Origin: an uncultured Candidatus Melainabacteria bacterium
GTDB lineage: Bacteria; Cyanobacteriota; Vampirovibrionia; Gastranaerophilales; Gastranaerophilaceae
Reading direction: 5' to 3'
DNA: 64,000 nucleotides
Assembly: GCA_947364235.1 (NCBI GenBank)
Contig: CANARY010000001.1
Coordinates: 124,001 to 188,000 of the forward strand
This document shows positions 8,890 to 17,692 of this stretch, piece after piece (positions within the stretch are counted from its first letter, which is position 1; every line of letters starts with the position of its first letter). The notes beneath the pieces were generated by a model, which was given only the letters and a program-made list of their open reading frames with translations, did no database searches and was not told where the DNA came from. The translations under genes and the position numbers were made by a program.

Positions 8890-9767
8890 CGAAATATATT
8901 GTGTCCGGATACATTGGATTTGATAATTTCGGAGACGAAGCTATTGCAAAAGTTTTGACAGAAAAACTTAAAAGGGAAGGCGCAGAGAAAATAACTTTAA
9001 TTTCTTCTAACCCTGTCCGTACTGCAGAACTGCATAAAGTTAACTCTTGCAGCATGCTCAGGTTTTTTAAAGATTTAAAAGATGCTGATGTTTTGATTTC
9101 AGGAGGCGGAAGCCTGCTTCAGGATGTTACCAGCTTAAAAAGCTTAATTTATTATCTGGGCGTAATTTATACAGCGATTCTTTTAAGAAAAAGAGTTGAG
9201 ATTTTCGCACAGGGAATCGGACCGATTAATTCTAAGACAGGGCGTTTTTTAACGCAAATTGCGTTAAAAAACGCCTCCAAAATCTCTGTAAGAGATAAAA
9301 AATCACAAGAACTTTTAAAGAGCTGGAATATAGATTCTGAGCTTGTACAAGACCCTGTATTCAGCTTAAATCTGCCGCAAAAAAATGCAAAAGGAGTTGT
9401 CGGCATTCAGCTTAGAAGCTTTCCAGCTTTAACCGATAAATTTTTAGAAAAACTTGCTCAAGATGTTAGAGAAAAGTTTTTTGATAAAAAAATTCAAATT
9501 ATCTCGCTTCAAGACAGCATTGATTTAGAAGTTTGTGAAAAATTTAAAAGAATGCTGGATTTGGAAAACGCAGAAGTATTGAGCAGACTTTCGATTAATG
9601 ACGTTTTTGAAGTAATTTCTAACTTGGAATATTTGATTGGCATGCGTTTTCACGCAAATGTTGCTGCAATAAAATGCGGAGTAAAAACTACTGCAATAAA
9701 TTATGATATCAAAGTTAAGAAATTAGCCGAAGAGTATAATCTGCCTCTGATAGAATTAAATTTGTAA
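8886..9767 (+). CDS. csaB: Polysaccharide pyruvyl transferase (CsaB-like)
   Basis: A 293-residue protein of the polysaccharide pyruvyl transferase family, which adds ketal-linked pyruvate to secondary cell wall polymers that anchor surface-layer proteins. Motifs: SGYIGFDNFGDEAIAK at the N-terminus, LISGGGSLLQDVTS, FAQGIGPINS, KISVRDKKSQELL, VQDPVFSL and LIGMRFHANVAA. The 4-base overlap with the sugar kinase gene puts it in the same operon. The donor would be phosphoenolpyruvate. The family is certain; the exact acceptor polymer is unknown. Confidence 0.9.
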   Translation: MTKYIVSGYIGFDNFGDEAIAKVLTEKLKREGAEKITLISSNPVRTAELHKVNSCSMLRFFKDLKDADVLISGGGSLLQDVTSLKSLIYYLGVIYTAILLRKRVEIFAQGIGPINSKTGRFLTQIALKNASKISVRDKKSQELLKSWNIDSELVQDPVFSLNLPQKNAKGVVGIQLRSFPALTDKFLEKLAQDVREKFFDKKIQIISLQDSIDLEVCEKFKRMLDLENAEVLSRLSINDVFEVISNLEYLIGMRFHANVAAIKCGVKTTAINYDIKVKKLAEEYNLPLIELNL

Positions 9768-9858
9768 ACTTTTATTGCAAAAAAGTGCAAATTAAACATG
9801 TTTGTCCTAACATATACCCAATATATTTTTAGCGAGTGTGTATATTAAGGAGGCAAAA

Positions 9859-10812
9859 ATGAACATATCACCAATCAGTTTCAAAGGTCGTTTTGTATAC
9901 AATTACAATGAATCAACCTTAAAAAACAGCCAATACTGGCACAAAAATTCCAGCATAGAAGACACTATCGGCTCTTATCACTCAAACAAAACACAGCAAG
10001 CTTACTTTGCAGATCCGATGGAAAAAGTTTCAGACAAAATTAAAGAACAAGCTGACTTTATTGTGTATGACAATGAGCCGGCTTATCCGCATTTAGACGA
10101 AGTTAAAGAAAACTATTTAGGCACTTTGAGAAGAAACTTTAGAGAAGCGTTTGAAGAAGTAAGACTTTATTTTTATAGACGCGAAATGGGCGGACACGCT
10201 GATATTAACGAAGCAAAAGGAAAACAATCTGAAGCTGCAAATTTAACATATCTATATGATAAAGCCGGTGATTTGCGATACAAAAAAGAAACCGGCGAAG
10301 ACAAGGTTAAAGAACTTGAAAAAGAAAAATCCGCGCTTACTGCTGAATTGAAATCTGTGAAACGAGATTTATCAAACAAACAAGAAGCAAGAACACACGT
10401 AAACAAACAAATCCAAAACTTAAAAAACCTGCAGACACCTTATGAAGAACTGACAGCGCAAATTAAATCGGGAATTCCAAATGAAATTGACACTAACTTT
10501 TACATACAAGAAAAGTCAAAAAGTTCTGGATACAGTATGGAATCAAATGCAAGACATATGCAGAACCAGATTGAATCATTAAAAAGCACTGTTAATAAAC
10601 TTGAAACTTTAAAAACTGAATATTCAAGCGGAATAAGTGCACTCAAAAACCGCATCAAATCAATTGAAGAAAGAATTGCTTTAACTCAAAAGAATATTGA
10701 ATTGAAAAATTCGTTCATTGAAGAATATAAAACAAAGCTTGCTCCGTTATTTGAAGAACTTAAGAATTTCTATGCAAAACAAGGTATTAAAAATATTAAA
10801 AGAGGTTTATAA
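9859..10812 (+). CDS. Lineage-type coiled-coil protein with N-terminal SFKG peptide
   Basis: About 317 residues; function not recognised. It begins MNISPISFKGRF, a short peptide ending in F-K-G that recurs on other proteins here. Residues ~120-300 are dominated by Lys/Glu-rich heptad-like segments (EKEKSALTAELKSVKRDL, QIESLKSTVNKLETLK), predicting long coiled coils. There is no signal peptide or membrane helix. The frame opens at a GTG (9838), but AAGGAGG at 9847-9853 clearly serves the ATG at 9859. It is followed after 2 bases by a second FKG coiled-coil gene, so the two are probably a unit. Confidence 0.75.
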   Translation: MNISPISFKGRFVYNYNESTLKNSQYWHKNSSIEDTIGSYHSNKTQQAYFADPMEKVSDKIKEQADFIVYDNEPAYPHLDEVKENYLGTLRRNFREAFEEVRLYFYRREMGGHADINEAKGKQSEAANLTYLYDKAGDLRYKKETGEDKVKELEKEKSALTAELKSVKRDLSNKQEARTHVNKQIQNLKNLQTPYEELTAQIKSGIPNEIDTNFYIQEKSKSSGYSMESNARHMQNQIESLKSTVNKLETLKTEYSSGISALKNRIKSIEERIALTQKNIELKNSFIEEYKTKLAPLFEELKNFYAKQGIKNIKRGL

Positions 10813-10814
10813 TT

Positions 10815-11687
10815 ATGCAAATTCAAGCAATAAATAATACAAATTTTAAAGGACTATTTACAGATAGAAGTGTACAAAACTGCGGTAACTGGCTGATGGA
10901 ATACAGTCCGTACAGCTGGGAAAGCAATAACACAGGCAAGATGGCAAATCAGACAGACATTGATATGTATGCAAGCTCTTTACCTGAAAATGATAAAATT
11001 TACACACACAATTTAGTAACACGCAGAAAATCCGCAAAAGATATATTAGGAACAGAATTTTATTTTGAAAACGCTGACGGCACAATGCGCAGAACGATTA
11101 CAGAAGTTCCTGAAATGAATCGTGAAAACTCTTTGAGAGTTCTTGATAATAAGCTGGGTGTATTTCTTGACAAAAAACAAGTATTGAAAACTGAGTTAGA
11201 AAAAACTTTTAATACTTTAAACTCAAATATTAAAGACCAGTCATTAAAATATAATAATGCATCTTTTGAATACGAAAAAGGATATTTCGATAGAAGCGAC
11301 AGCAAATCCAGATTAAAAGTGAATATGGACAAATACAAGTCAGAAATGGCAGTACAAGCTCAAAAAATGTCTGATAATATCCAAAAATACATCAACTTGA
11401 TAAATTCAATAGAAAGCACTAAACAAATTAAACAAGCAGGATTAAAAGAACTTGAAATTATTAATGAGCATAAAAAAGCTGGAACATTTATAGATATCAG
11501 CAGACGAAACATATTTAATCCAAACGAAGCTTTAGCAGCAGCTTGTAATAATATGAAAACTATTTCTGAAAAAGTATTATGCTTGCCGGATAGACTTGTT
11601 TCGATGAAATCTATCTTAGAAAAACTCGGACATAATTATTCAGCAGATGATGTTATCAGAATTGTTGAAAAAATGATTGCAAGATAA
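10815..11687 (+). CDS. Second coiled-coil protein with N-terminal NFKG peptide
   Basis: A 290-residue protein of unknown function. It starts MQIQAINNTNFKGLF, the same type of F-K-G N-terminal peptide as the gene before it. After a stretch rich in aromatic residues (MEYSPYSWES; the neighbour has a similar Trp/Tyr-rich part), residues ~105-215 are strongly helical and Lys/Glu/Asn-rich. The C-terminus (NYSADDVIRIVEKMIAR) is a short helical domain. Two bases separate it from the preceding gene. The two proteins may be distant paralogues or partners; alignment would be needed to tell. Confidence 0.72.
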   Translation: MQIQAINNTNFKGLFTDRSVQNCGNWLMEYSPYSWESNNTGKMANQTDIDMYASSLPENDKIYTHNLVTRRKSAKDILGTEFYFENADGTMRRTITEVPEMNRENSLRVLDNKLGVFLDKKQVLKTELEKTFNTLNSNIKDQSLKYNNASFEYEKGYFDRSDSKSRLKVNMDKYKSEMAVQAQKMSDNIQKYINLINSIESTKQIKQAGLKELEIINEHKKAGTFIDISRRNIFNPNEALAAACNNMKTISEKVLCLPDRLVSMKSILEKLGHNYSADDVIRIVEKMIAR

Positions 11688-11717
11688 ATTGTCTAATCAG
11701 AGAATGCAAAATTTCAT

Positions 11718-11751
11718 AATTCCTCCTAATCTAACTTAGGAGGAATTTTTT
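11718..11751 (+). promoter_or_regulatory. Terminator-like hairpin that contains the thioredoxin gene's ribosome binding site
   Basis: A perfect 12-bp stem, AATTCCTCCTAA (11718-11729) and TTAGGAGGAATT (11736-11747), with a 6-nt loop and a run of Ts (11746-11751) directly before the ATG at 11752. The descending arm contains AGGAGG (11738-11743), 8 nt from the ATG. The same element therefore looks like an intrinsic terminator of the upstream operon and sequesters the Shine-Dalgarno site of the downstream gene. Confidence 0.75.
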
Positions 11752-12051
11752 ATGCTAAAAGAACTTACAAAAGATAATTTTGATAACGAAATAAAAGAAG
11801 GGCTTAAAGTTGTTGAATTTTACGCTCCGTGGTGCGGTTACTGCAAGAAACAGGAAGAAGAACTTAAAAACTTAGACAAAGTTTGGATTGGACAAGTTAA
11901 CTCTGATGACAACCCTGAGCTTGCAATAAGACACGGCATTCATTCTTTCCCAAGTTTTATTCTTTTTAAAGAAGGTAAAGAAGTTGAACGCTTCAGCGGA
12001 CTTCGCAAAAAAGAAGATTTGATGAATACTGTTATGAAACATTTGAGGTAA
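11752..12051 (+). CDS. Thioredoxin-like protein
   Basis: A 99-residue thioredoxin fold with active site FYAPWCGYCKKQEEE (Trp-Cys-Gly-Tyr-Cys instead of the usual WCGPC) and the cis-Pro loop HSFPSFILFKEGKEV. It would act as a cytoplasmic disulfide reductase; there is no signal peptide. The Gly-Tyr pair between the cysteines is more like glutaredoxin or DsbA-type variants and may shift its redox potential. Translation should depend on opening the hairpin that covers its Shine-Dalgarno site. Only 7 bases separate it from the DJ-1 gene downstream. Confidence 0.88.
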   Translation: MLKELTKDNFDNEIKEGLKVVEFYAPWCGYCKKQEEELKNLDKVWIGQVNSDDNPELAIRHGIHSFPSFILFKEGKEVERFSGLRKKEDLMNTVMKHLR

Positions 12052-12058
12052 GAAAGAA

Positions 12059-12703
12059 ATGAAAAAACTGCTTATTATTGTTACTAACTCATCCGGAAAT
12101 GAAAACATACCAAATACAGGAGTTTATTTAGAAGAATTTGCTGTACCTTTTCTTGTTTTTGAAAAGTCCGATATTGAAATAACTGTTGCAAGCCCTGAAG
12201 GCGGAATTTCTCCGGTCGATGAAAATTCTATGTCCTGCTCAAACCCTCAGGAATGGGATAAATGTATCAAAATTTTGAGAAATACAAAACGATTATCTCA
12301 AGTTGATTACAAGAGTTTTGACGGAATCTATTTTCCGGGCGGGCACGGACTTTTGTTTGATTTAGTTAATTGCAGAGAAGTAATCAAAATTATTGAATAT
12401 TTCTGCTGCAATGACAGATTAATCAGCGCAATCTGCCACGGTCCTGCGGTTTTTGTGAACACCAGCATTGTTGAAGGCAAGCGCCTGACTGCTTTTACTG
12501 ATGAAGAAGAAAGCATAATGAAACTTACAGAACTTGTTCCGTTTCTTCTGGAAACAAAACTGCGTGAGCTTGGAGCAGATTTTATTGCAGAAAAACCTTG
12601 GTCTGAACACGTTGAAGTTGACGGCAGCTTAATCACAGGTCAAAACCAGAACTCTGCACTTTTGATTGCTGAAAAAATTGTCGAATTTTTTAATCGCGGG
12701 TAA
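12059..12703 (+). CDS. DJ-1/PfpI family protein (class I glutamine amidotransferase-like)
   Basis: A 214-residue protein with the nucleophile elbow SAICHGPAVFVN, the Gly-rich FDGIYFPGGHGLLFD, and an N-terminus KKLLIIVTNSSG typical of the DJ-1/PfpI superfamily. The longer form with ENIPNTGVYLEEFAVPFLVFE resembles the Hsp31/YajL-type glyoxalase-III or protein deglycase branch. It is probably a stress or carbonyl-repair enzyme, co-transcribed with the thioredoxin gene. Its last 14 bases overlap the convergent radical SAM gene. Confidence 0.87.
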   Translation: MKKLLIIVTNSSGNENIPNTGVYLEEFAVPFLVFEKSDIEITVASPEGGISPVDENSMSCSNPQEWDKCIKILRNTKRLSQVDYKSFDGIYFPGGHGLLFDLVNCREVIKIIEYFCCNDRLISAICHGPAVFVNTSIVEGKRLTAFTDEEESIMKLTELVPFLLETKLRELGADFIAEKPWSEHVEVDGSLITGQNQNSALLIAEKIVEFFNRG

Positions 12704-13937
12704 TTTCTTCATACTCTGCCAGAGTCATGCCTTCGTGCCAAAGGTATTTTTTCTTTGCTTGAACTCCAGCAATATCTCTTTCAAGAGTATTTGCAGCACT
12801 TATTCCGTTACAGAGCTTACAGAAAGTATCATAACCAAGCTCAGAAAATCCCAGCAGAAATTCTGCCAGCTCTTTTTTGTCTACAGCCGAGTTTAAATCA
12901 TAGTAATTCGCCGGATTATCCTGTATAATTCCGGCAGTTACTGCTAAAGATGAAAAACAACAATAGAAGACCTTTCCTTTTCTTAAATTATGCCAAGGCT
13001 GCAAACCCCAGCATTTTTCTGCTCTCTCGGCAAGCTCTTCATCGGACCATTTTGAATAATCTTCCGCTGCAGGGAAAAATTTGAAAAATTCCTGCTCTTT
13101 TTCATAGTTTCTAAAATCAATATGATTATTCTCTAGATGCTTGATAAGCTTATCTCTTGTTATCTGCGTTCTTGGAACAGCTTTTGTATAATTATCCAGC
13201 AGTAAAATCACGTTGTATTTTTTCAAAATCTTTGTAAGCTTTTCATCAGGAATCAAAGTTCCATTTGTAGCAAGCAAAATCTGGCCAATTTTTGAGCTGT
13301 AAGTCTGAGCAAGCCATTCGATATATTTTCCCAGCTGTTTGTAAGACAAAGGTTCACCGCCGGAAATCTGGAAAAATCCGACTTTATCAACTGATTTGAA
13401 ATAAACATCAGCTTCTTCTTTTAATTTCTCCAGCGAAATAGGAGCAGGATTTTGAAGAAAAGGTGTAAAGTTTAAACAATATTTGCAGTTTAAAGTACAA
13501 ACCGTAGTTACAATGATGCAAGTATCTCTGACGTAAGTTTTATCTTTAGAGTACACCGAAAGAATTGACAGATACTTCTCAAAAAACTCATTTGTCGAAA
13601 AAATCAACTTCTCTGGATACTTACTTTTTAAATACTCACACAACTTATAAACTAAAGTCATTTCAGAATAATGGTAATGCGGAACAATAATTGCTTTTTT
13701 CTCTTTCAAATTTATAAAACTTACCGCAAATTTCATTAAATCTCGATGTTTTAAAAATATTTTCGGCAATTTAACAAACTCAATTTTTACATCTAAAAAG
13801 TTCAAAAAATCTTTTATAGATTTATCAATATAGTAATGAGTTTGATTAAAATCATCTCCAATAAATACAATCTTTTTTATTTCTTTAAATTTATTTCCAA
13901 GTTCGTCATACTCATGACCTTTATTCTGCCATTTCAT
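12690..13937 (-). CDS. Radical SAM protein
   Basis: A 415-residue protein. After an N-terminal Rossmann-like part (residues 1-140) it has the radical SAM cluster motif CTLNCKYC (C-x3-C-x2-C) and the GGE motif FFQISGGEPLSYKQLGKYIEWL. A C-terminal Cys-containing segment (CWGLQPWHNL, FYCCFSSLAV, FCKLCNG) could bind an auxiliary cluster, as in SPASM-type enzymes. It lies 2 bases after a glycosyltransferase/DUF1796 fusion gene, so it may modify a sugar or peptide linked to surface polysaccharide synthesis. The exact substrate is unknown. Confidence 0.85.
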   Translation of the reverse strand: MKWQNKGHEYDELGNKFKEIKKIVFIGDDFNQTHYYIDKSIKDFLNFLDVKIEFVKLPKIFLKHRDLMKFAVSFINLKEKKAIIVPHYHYSEMTLVYKLCEYLKSKYPEKLIFSTNEFFEKYLSILSVYSKDKTYVRDTCIIVTTVCTLNCKYCLNFTPFLQNPAPISLEKLKEEADVYFKSVDKVGFFQISGGEPLSYKQLGKYIEWLAQTYSSKIGQILLATNGTLIPDEKLTKILKKYNVILLLDNYTKAVPRTQITRDKLIKHLENNHIDFRNYEKEQEFFKFFPAAEDYSKWSDEELAERAEKCWGLQPWHNLRKGKVFYCCFSSLAVTAGIIQDNPANYYDLNSAVDKKELAEFLLGFSELGYDTFCKLCNGISAANTLERDIAGVQAKKKYLWHEGMTLAEYEEITRD

Positions 13938-13939
13938 GC

Positions 13940-15295
13940 TTATTTTCTCCTAAAAATTCTATTTAACTTTTGTTTTAGACTTAAATGTTTTCCGCTAATT
14001 TTGTACGTTTGAAATAAATTCTTTAACAACTCATTATCAGCAGCGTAAGCATGCCCTTTTAAATATGCATCATAATCAAAACTCACCCTGAAAATATTAT
14101 CTGAAACTTTAAACACCTTTCTATTAGGAAAATCCACTTCTCTTGTAGAAAATAGGTACAAAATATTTATATCCGTGTTTTTGTATTTGTTTTGTAAAAG
14201 TTCATACGCTTTTATCAAATCCTTCTGTAAAACTTCTTCTCTGACATCAGGTCTTTCAATATACACGAATAACACACTTTTGCTTGTTTTTATCTGATTT
14301 AGAAGCCTTGCAATTCTTCTATTATATTTTTCCTTAACTTTAAAAAAACTTTCTTCTAAAGAAACATTTAATGGAAAATCATGATTAAACACAATTCCTG
14401 TTTTCAAATTCTTGTAAATATTACAAGGCAAAGGAAATTCTCTTTTTCCGGCATATTCTAAATCTTCTTTATTTAACCAAAACTGAAAATCTTCTAATAA
14501 AATATTTACTCTTCCTAAAAAATTTGATCCGTAAAGCCAATCAAACGGATAAGAAAAATACTGCAATCTGTTATCTCTAAGAGTTTGAGAACATGAACAA
14601 GCTGCTCCTAATGAAACAAACAAATCAAAATTTTTCTGCAAATCTATTTTTTCAAACAATTTTGCATCAATTTTCTGATAAAGCTTTACATCATTTAGTT
14701 TAATTAAATCAAATTCTCTAAGCGAACTTGTGTTTGAATGCAAATGTTTAATATCAACATTATACATTTTATAATTTCCAAATCCGTTATTCATTTTAAA
14801 CAAATAATCATCGCCGCACCAAATTTTTATATCACTTGGAATATGACAAAATTTTTCTTTCCTGCCAAAAATAGCAGAACCCCAGCAGTTATCTCTAACA
14901 TCAACAGGTGAAAACTTAACTTCTCCATCTTCAGGATAATTCAGAACTTCCGATTTTCCACATCGTTTTATACTATCCAATCCCAAAAGCCCAAATTGAT
15001 TTTTTAATAAAAAGTCATGAATTTGTTCAAACGAATTTTTCGGAAAAATAATGTCATCATTTAAAATCCCTACAAACTCATATCTGCTCTCTCTTACACC
15101 TAAATTCCATGCCGGATTTACATATAAATTCTCTTCAGGAATAATCACCCTTACTTTATCAGAAGCAGGAAACCCTTTTCGTGAATTATCTATGACAATT
15201 ATTTCACCAGTGTATTTACTCACAGCAAGTTCTTCAATCAGCAAATTTAAAACCTTGTTATCTCTTTGAAGAGTCGGTATTACAAATGAAAACAT
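13940..15295 (-). CDS. Glycosyltransferase family 2 fused to a DUF1796 domain
   Basis: A 451-residue two-domain protein. Residues 1-200 are a GT-A glycosyltransferase (FVIPTLQRD, IIVIDNSRKG, PAWNLGVRES, GILNDDIIF as the DxD-like site). From about residue 207 it carries a DUF1796 domain: LFVSLGAACSCSQTL, SYPFDWLYG and later SVLFVYIERPD. DUF1796 is described as a putative papain-like cysteine peptidase family often near capsule genes. It overlaps the next glycosyltransferase gene by 16 bases. A stand-alone DUF1796 protein occurs at 62169-62990. Confidence 0.83.
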   Translation of the reverse strand: MFSFVIPTLQRDNKVLNLLIEELAVSKYTGEIIVIDNSRKGFPASDKVRVIIPEENLYVNPAWNLGVRESRYEFVGILNDDIIFPKNSFEQIHDFLLKNQFGLLGLDSIKRCGKSEVLNYPEDGEVKFSPVDVRDNCWGSAIFGRKEKFCHIPSDIKIWCGDDYLFKMNNGFGNYKMYNVDIKHLHSNTSSLREFDLIKLNDVKLYQKIDAKLFEKIDLQKNFDLFVSLGAACSCSQTLRDNRLQYFSYPFDWLYGSNFLGRVNILLEDFQFWLNKEDLEYAGKREFPLPCNIYKNLKTGIVFNHDFPLNVSLEESFFKVKEKYNRRIARLLNQIKTSKSVLFVYIERPDVREEVLQKDLIKAYELLQNKYKNTDINILYLFSTREVDFPNRKVFKVSDNIFRVSFDYDAYLKGHAYAADNELLKNLFQTYKISGKHLSLKQKLNRIFRRK

Positions 15296-16131
15296 ACTAA
15301 CCCCGCAAATAATACAAGCTCAACAATCGAAATCCATAGAAAAATTTCCCAAAGCTTTTTGTACTTATGATACTTATTATAAACAGCTATCTCACAGTTG
15401 CGGTCATAAACTCTTTTATAAAATTCTTCATTATCTAAATACAAATCCCGATGATTTCTAAAAATTTCTTTGAAAATTTCCATTCTTGATAAAAAAGCCT
15501 TATCTGTGCGAGTTTTTAACTCAGTTCTCCTGTAATGAAATAAAATTTCATCAATTCTAAAAACTTCAACTCCATTTTTTATGATTGAAATCCATAAATC
15601 CCAATCTTCACATCCTATATTCATACACTCTTTATATCCGCCTGCTTTTTCAAAATCACTCTTACGGAAAAGTGCAGAGTTGAAAATCAAATTTTGAAAT
15701 ATAATATCATCTCTGGAATATTCCTGCAACCTCCAAATTTTCTTTTTCACTCCAAAAAAATCCGCCTTGCAGTAAACAATTCCAACTTCCGGTTTCTCAT
15801 TGAAAACATTAAGAGCTTTCTCAACATAAGCCGGCTCAATTTTATCGTCAGCATCAAGAGGCAGAATATATTCGCCGGTACAAGCTTTTATTGCCAAATT
15901 TCTTGAAAAACAAACCCCTCTGTTAAGTTCTTCATTAAAAAATAAAATATTCTTATACTTATCAGCATACTTTTGAATAACCTCTGAACTATTATCTGAA
16001 GAACCGTCATTTACACAAACAATTTCAATATTAGAATAAGTTTGACTCAAAGCTGATTCTATTGCTTCTCCGACATAAGAAGATTGATTAAAACAGGGTA
16101 TTATTATCGAAACTTTTGGTAAAATATTCAT
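15280..16131 (-). CDS. Family 2 glycosyltransferase with C-terminal membrane segment
   Basis: About 283 residues: SIIIPCFNQSSYVGEAIESALSQT is the classic GT2 N-terminus, VNDGSSDNS the nucleotide-sugar loop, LPLDADDKI the metal-binding DxD region and NIGCEDWDLWI the ED acceptor motif. The last ~20 residues are hydrophobic (ISIVELVLFAGLVC), suggesting a membrane anchor. ATG at 16131 is preferred over the in-frame GTG at 16143. It is the first gene of a minus-strand operon with the fusion and radical SAM genes, probably for surface polysaccharide or protein glycosylation. Confidence 0.87.
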   Translation of the reverse strand: MNILPKVSIIIPCFNQSSYVGEAIESALSQTYSNIEIVCVNDGSSDNSSEVIQKYADKYKNILFFNEELNRGVCFSRNLAIKACTGEYILPLDADDKIEPAYVEKALNVFNEKPEVGIVYCKADFFGVKKKIWRLQEYSRDDIIFQNLIFNSALFRKSDFEKAGGYKECMNIGCEDWDLWISIIKNGVEVFRIDEILFHYRRTELKTRTDKAFLSRMEIFKEIFRNHRDLYLDNEEFYKRVYDRNCEIAVYNKYHKYKKLWEIFLWISIVELVLFAGLVCFHL

Positions 16132-16284
16132 GATAACTCTCACACTTTATAATACTGAACATTATATTTTTATCAAATATTAATGTTTTACTACATATTT
16201 TATACAGTTATACAGTATAAGTCAAGCGATTTTATATCATAGTGCTGTATTTATTTTTTATATTAATAAAAAGATAATAGAATT
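16132..16284. promoter_or_regulatory. Divergent promoter region between glycosyltransferase and XRE genes
   Basis: 153 very AT-rich bases. On the plus strand GATAAT at 16273-16278 ends 6 nt before the GTG start of the XRE gene, a leaderless arrangement. On the minus strand, TATAAT-like sequences precede the glycosyltransferase start. The XRE regulator may act here, but no clear operator dyad was picked out. Confidence 0.4.
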
Positions 16285-16608
16285 GTGAGAGAAACAAACA
16301 ACATAAAAAAGCTTCTAGGCAAAAGAATTCAAGAGCTTAGAAAATCAAAAAAATTAACACAAGAAGAGCTTGCTGAGAAAATCGGGATAGGAACACCGAA
16401 TATAAGTTATTTTGAGACAGGCAGATTTTCTCCTGCTATAGAAACTCTTGAGAGGATTGCCAAAGCCCTTGATGTAGAGATTTATGAGCTTTATATGTTT
16501 AACCCGCTAAAATCTGCAGAAGAAATTAGAACTGAGCTTGAAAAAGCAATCTATTCTGATGAAAAGATTTTACGAATGCTTTACAAGTTTTATTTAAGTA
16601 TTAAATAA
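16285..16608 (+). CDS. XRE-family transcriptional regulator
   Basis: A 107-residue protein with an N-terminal helix-turn-helix of the Cro/CI (HTH_3) type: LGKRIQELRKSKKLTQEELAEKIG, followed by NISYFETGRFSPAIETLERIAKALDV. The last ~40 residues are helical and may dimerise. It starts with GTG. No Shine-Dalgarno site is visible and GATAAT lies 6 nt upstream, so the mRNA may be leaderless. It is divergent from the glycosyltransferase operon, a usual setting for a local repressor, but this is inference. The 3' end overlaps the convergent DAHP synthase gene by 8 bases. Confidence 0.85.
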   Translation: MRETNNIKKLLGKRIQELRKSKKLTQEELAEKIGIGTPNISYFETGRFSPAIETLERIAKALDVEIYELYMFNPLKSAEEIRTELEKAIYSDEKILRMLYKFYLSIK

Positions 16609-17614
16609 TTTCTTTTCCTACAATTGGCGCGATTTGTTTAATTTGTTTGTATAACAAATCATACTGCCAAGGATAAAGTGATTGAGCGCCGTCGCAGACT
16701 GCTCTATCCGGGTCGTGGTGTACTTCGATTATCAAGCCGTCACATCCAGCAGCAACTGCTGCTCTTGACATAGGTTCGACCTTATCTCTTAACCCGGTTG
16801 CGTGAGACGGGTCAATAATTACCGGCAGGTGGCTTAACTTCTTGATTACAGGGATTGCTGTTAAATCAAGAGTATTTCTGGTATATTTTTCAAAAGTTCT
16901 AATTCCGCGCTCGCAAAGGATTACCTGATTGTTTCCGCCTGCCATAATATATTCAGCAGACATGAGCCATTCTTCATAAGTGGAAGAAAGTCCGCGTTTA
17001 AGAATTACCGGTTTATGGGCATGCCCGAGCTCTTTAAGCAAATTAAAATTCTGCATATTTCTCGCCCCAACTTGGAGAATATCAACATATTTTTCAAACA
17101 GCTCAAGCTGAGACACTTCCATTATTTCAGAAGTTACAGCCATACCGTGGTTATCAGCAACACTTCTTATAATCTTTAAACCTTCTTCGCCTAAACCTTG
17201 GAAAGCATAAGGGCTTGTTCTCGGCTTAAAAGCGCCGCCTCTTATTATTTTCACATTAGATTCTGAAAGTTCTTGCGCAGTCTCATCCATCTGGTCGTAA
17301 GATTCGATTGTACAAGGTCCTGCAATCAAGCCTGTGTATTTGTCGCCGAACTTTACTCCATTAACTTCTACAACAGTGTCTTTTCCTTGGCAGGCACGTG
17401 CTGCAAGCTTATAGTTTGTCGTAAGCCTAATAACTTCATCAACTCCATGAAGCAGTTCAAAATCTCTCTGGTCAACTTCTTTAACTCCGATAGCGTGAAC
17501 AACTGTTCTTGCTTCTCCATGAGAAACTCGCGCTTCAAAACCTTTTGATTCAATAAATAATTCCACACGTTTAATATCTTTTTCTGTTGCGTGGCTATTC
17601 ATTACAACTAGCAT
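16601..17614 (-). CDS. aroF: 3-deoxy-7-phosphoheptulonate (DAHP) synthase
   Basis: A 337-residue type I-beta DAHP synthase, first step of the shikimate pathway (PEP + erythrose 4-phosphate). Residues 1-70 are the ferredoxin-like regulatory domain used for feedback inhibition. The barrel carries GLIAGPCTIES, RGGAFKPRTSPYAFQG, ILQVGARNMQNF, VILKRG and VIIDPSHATG. It is complete and of usual length, with a Shine-Dalgarno GGAGG before the ATG. It complements aroC-aroK-aroB about 8 kb away. Confidence 0.94.
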   Translation of the reverse strand: MLVVMNSHATEKDIKRVELFIESKGFEARVSHGEARTVVHAIGVKEVDQRDFELLHGVDEVIRLTTNYKLAARACQGKDTVVEVNGVKFGDKYTGLIAGPCTIESYDQMDETAQELSESNVKIIRGGAFKPRTSPYAFQGLGEEGLKIIRSVADNHGMAVTSEIMEVSQLELFEKYVDILQVGARNMQNFNLLKELGHAHKPVILKRGLSSTYEEWLMSAEYIMAGGNNQVILCERGIRTFEKYTRNTLDLTAIPVIKKLSHLPVIIDPSHATGLRDKVEPMSRAAVAAGCDGLIIEVHHDPDRAVCDGAQSLYPWQYDLLYKQIKQIAPIVGKEII

Positions 17615-17692
17615 TTACGACATACCTCCAGTAAATACTATTATAACTCAAAATATTTAAATTTTTCATATTGCGTGGTATAATAAAATTAA

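Noticed and set aside
16285-16608. XRE regulator as antitoxin of a type II toxin-antitoxin pair
   Set aside because: No small toxin gene lies beside it; its neighbours are glycosyltransferase and DAHP synthase genes on the other strand.
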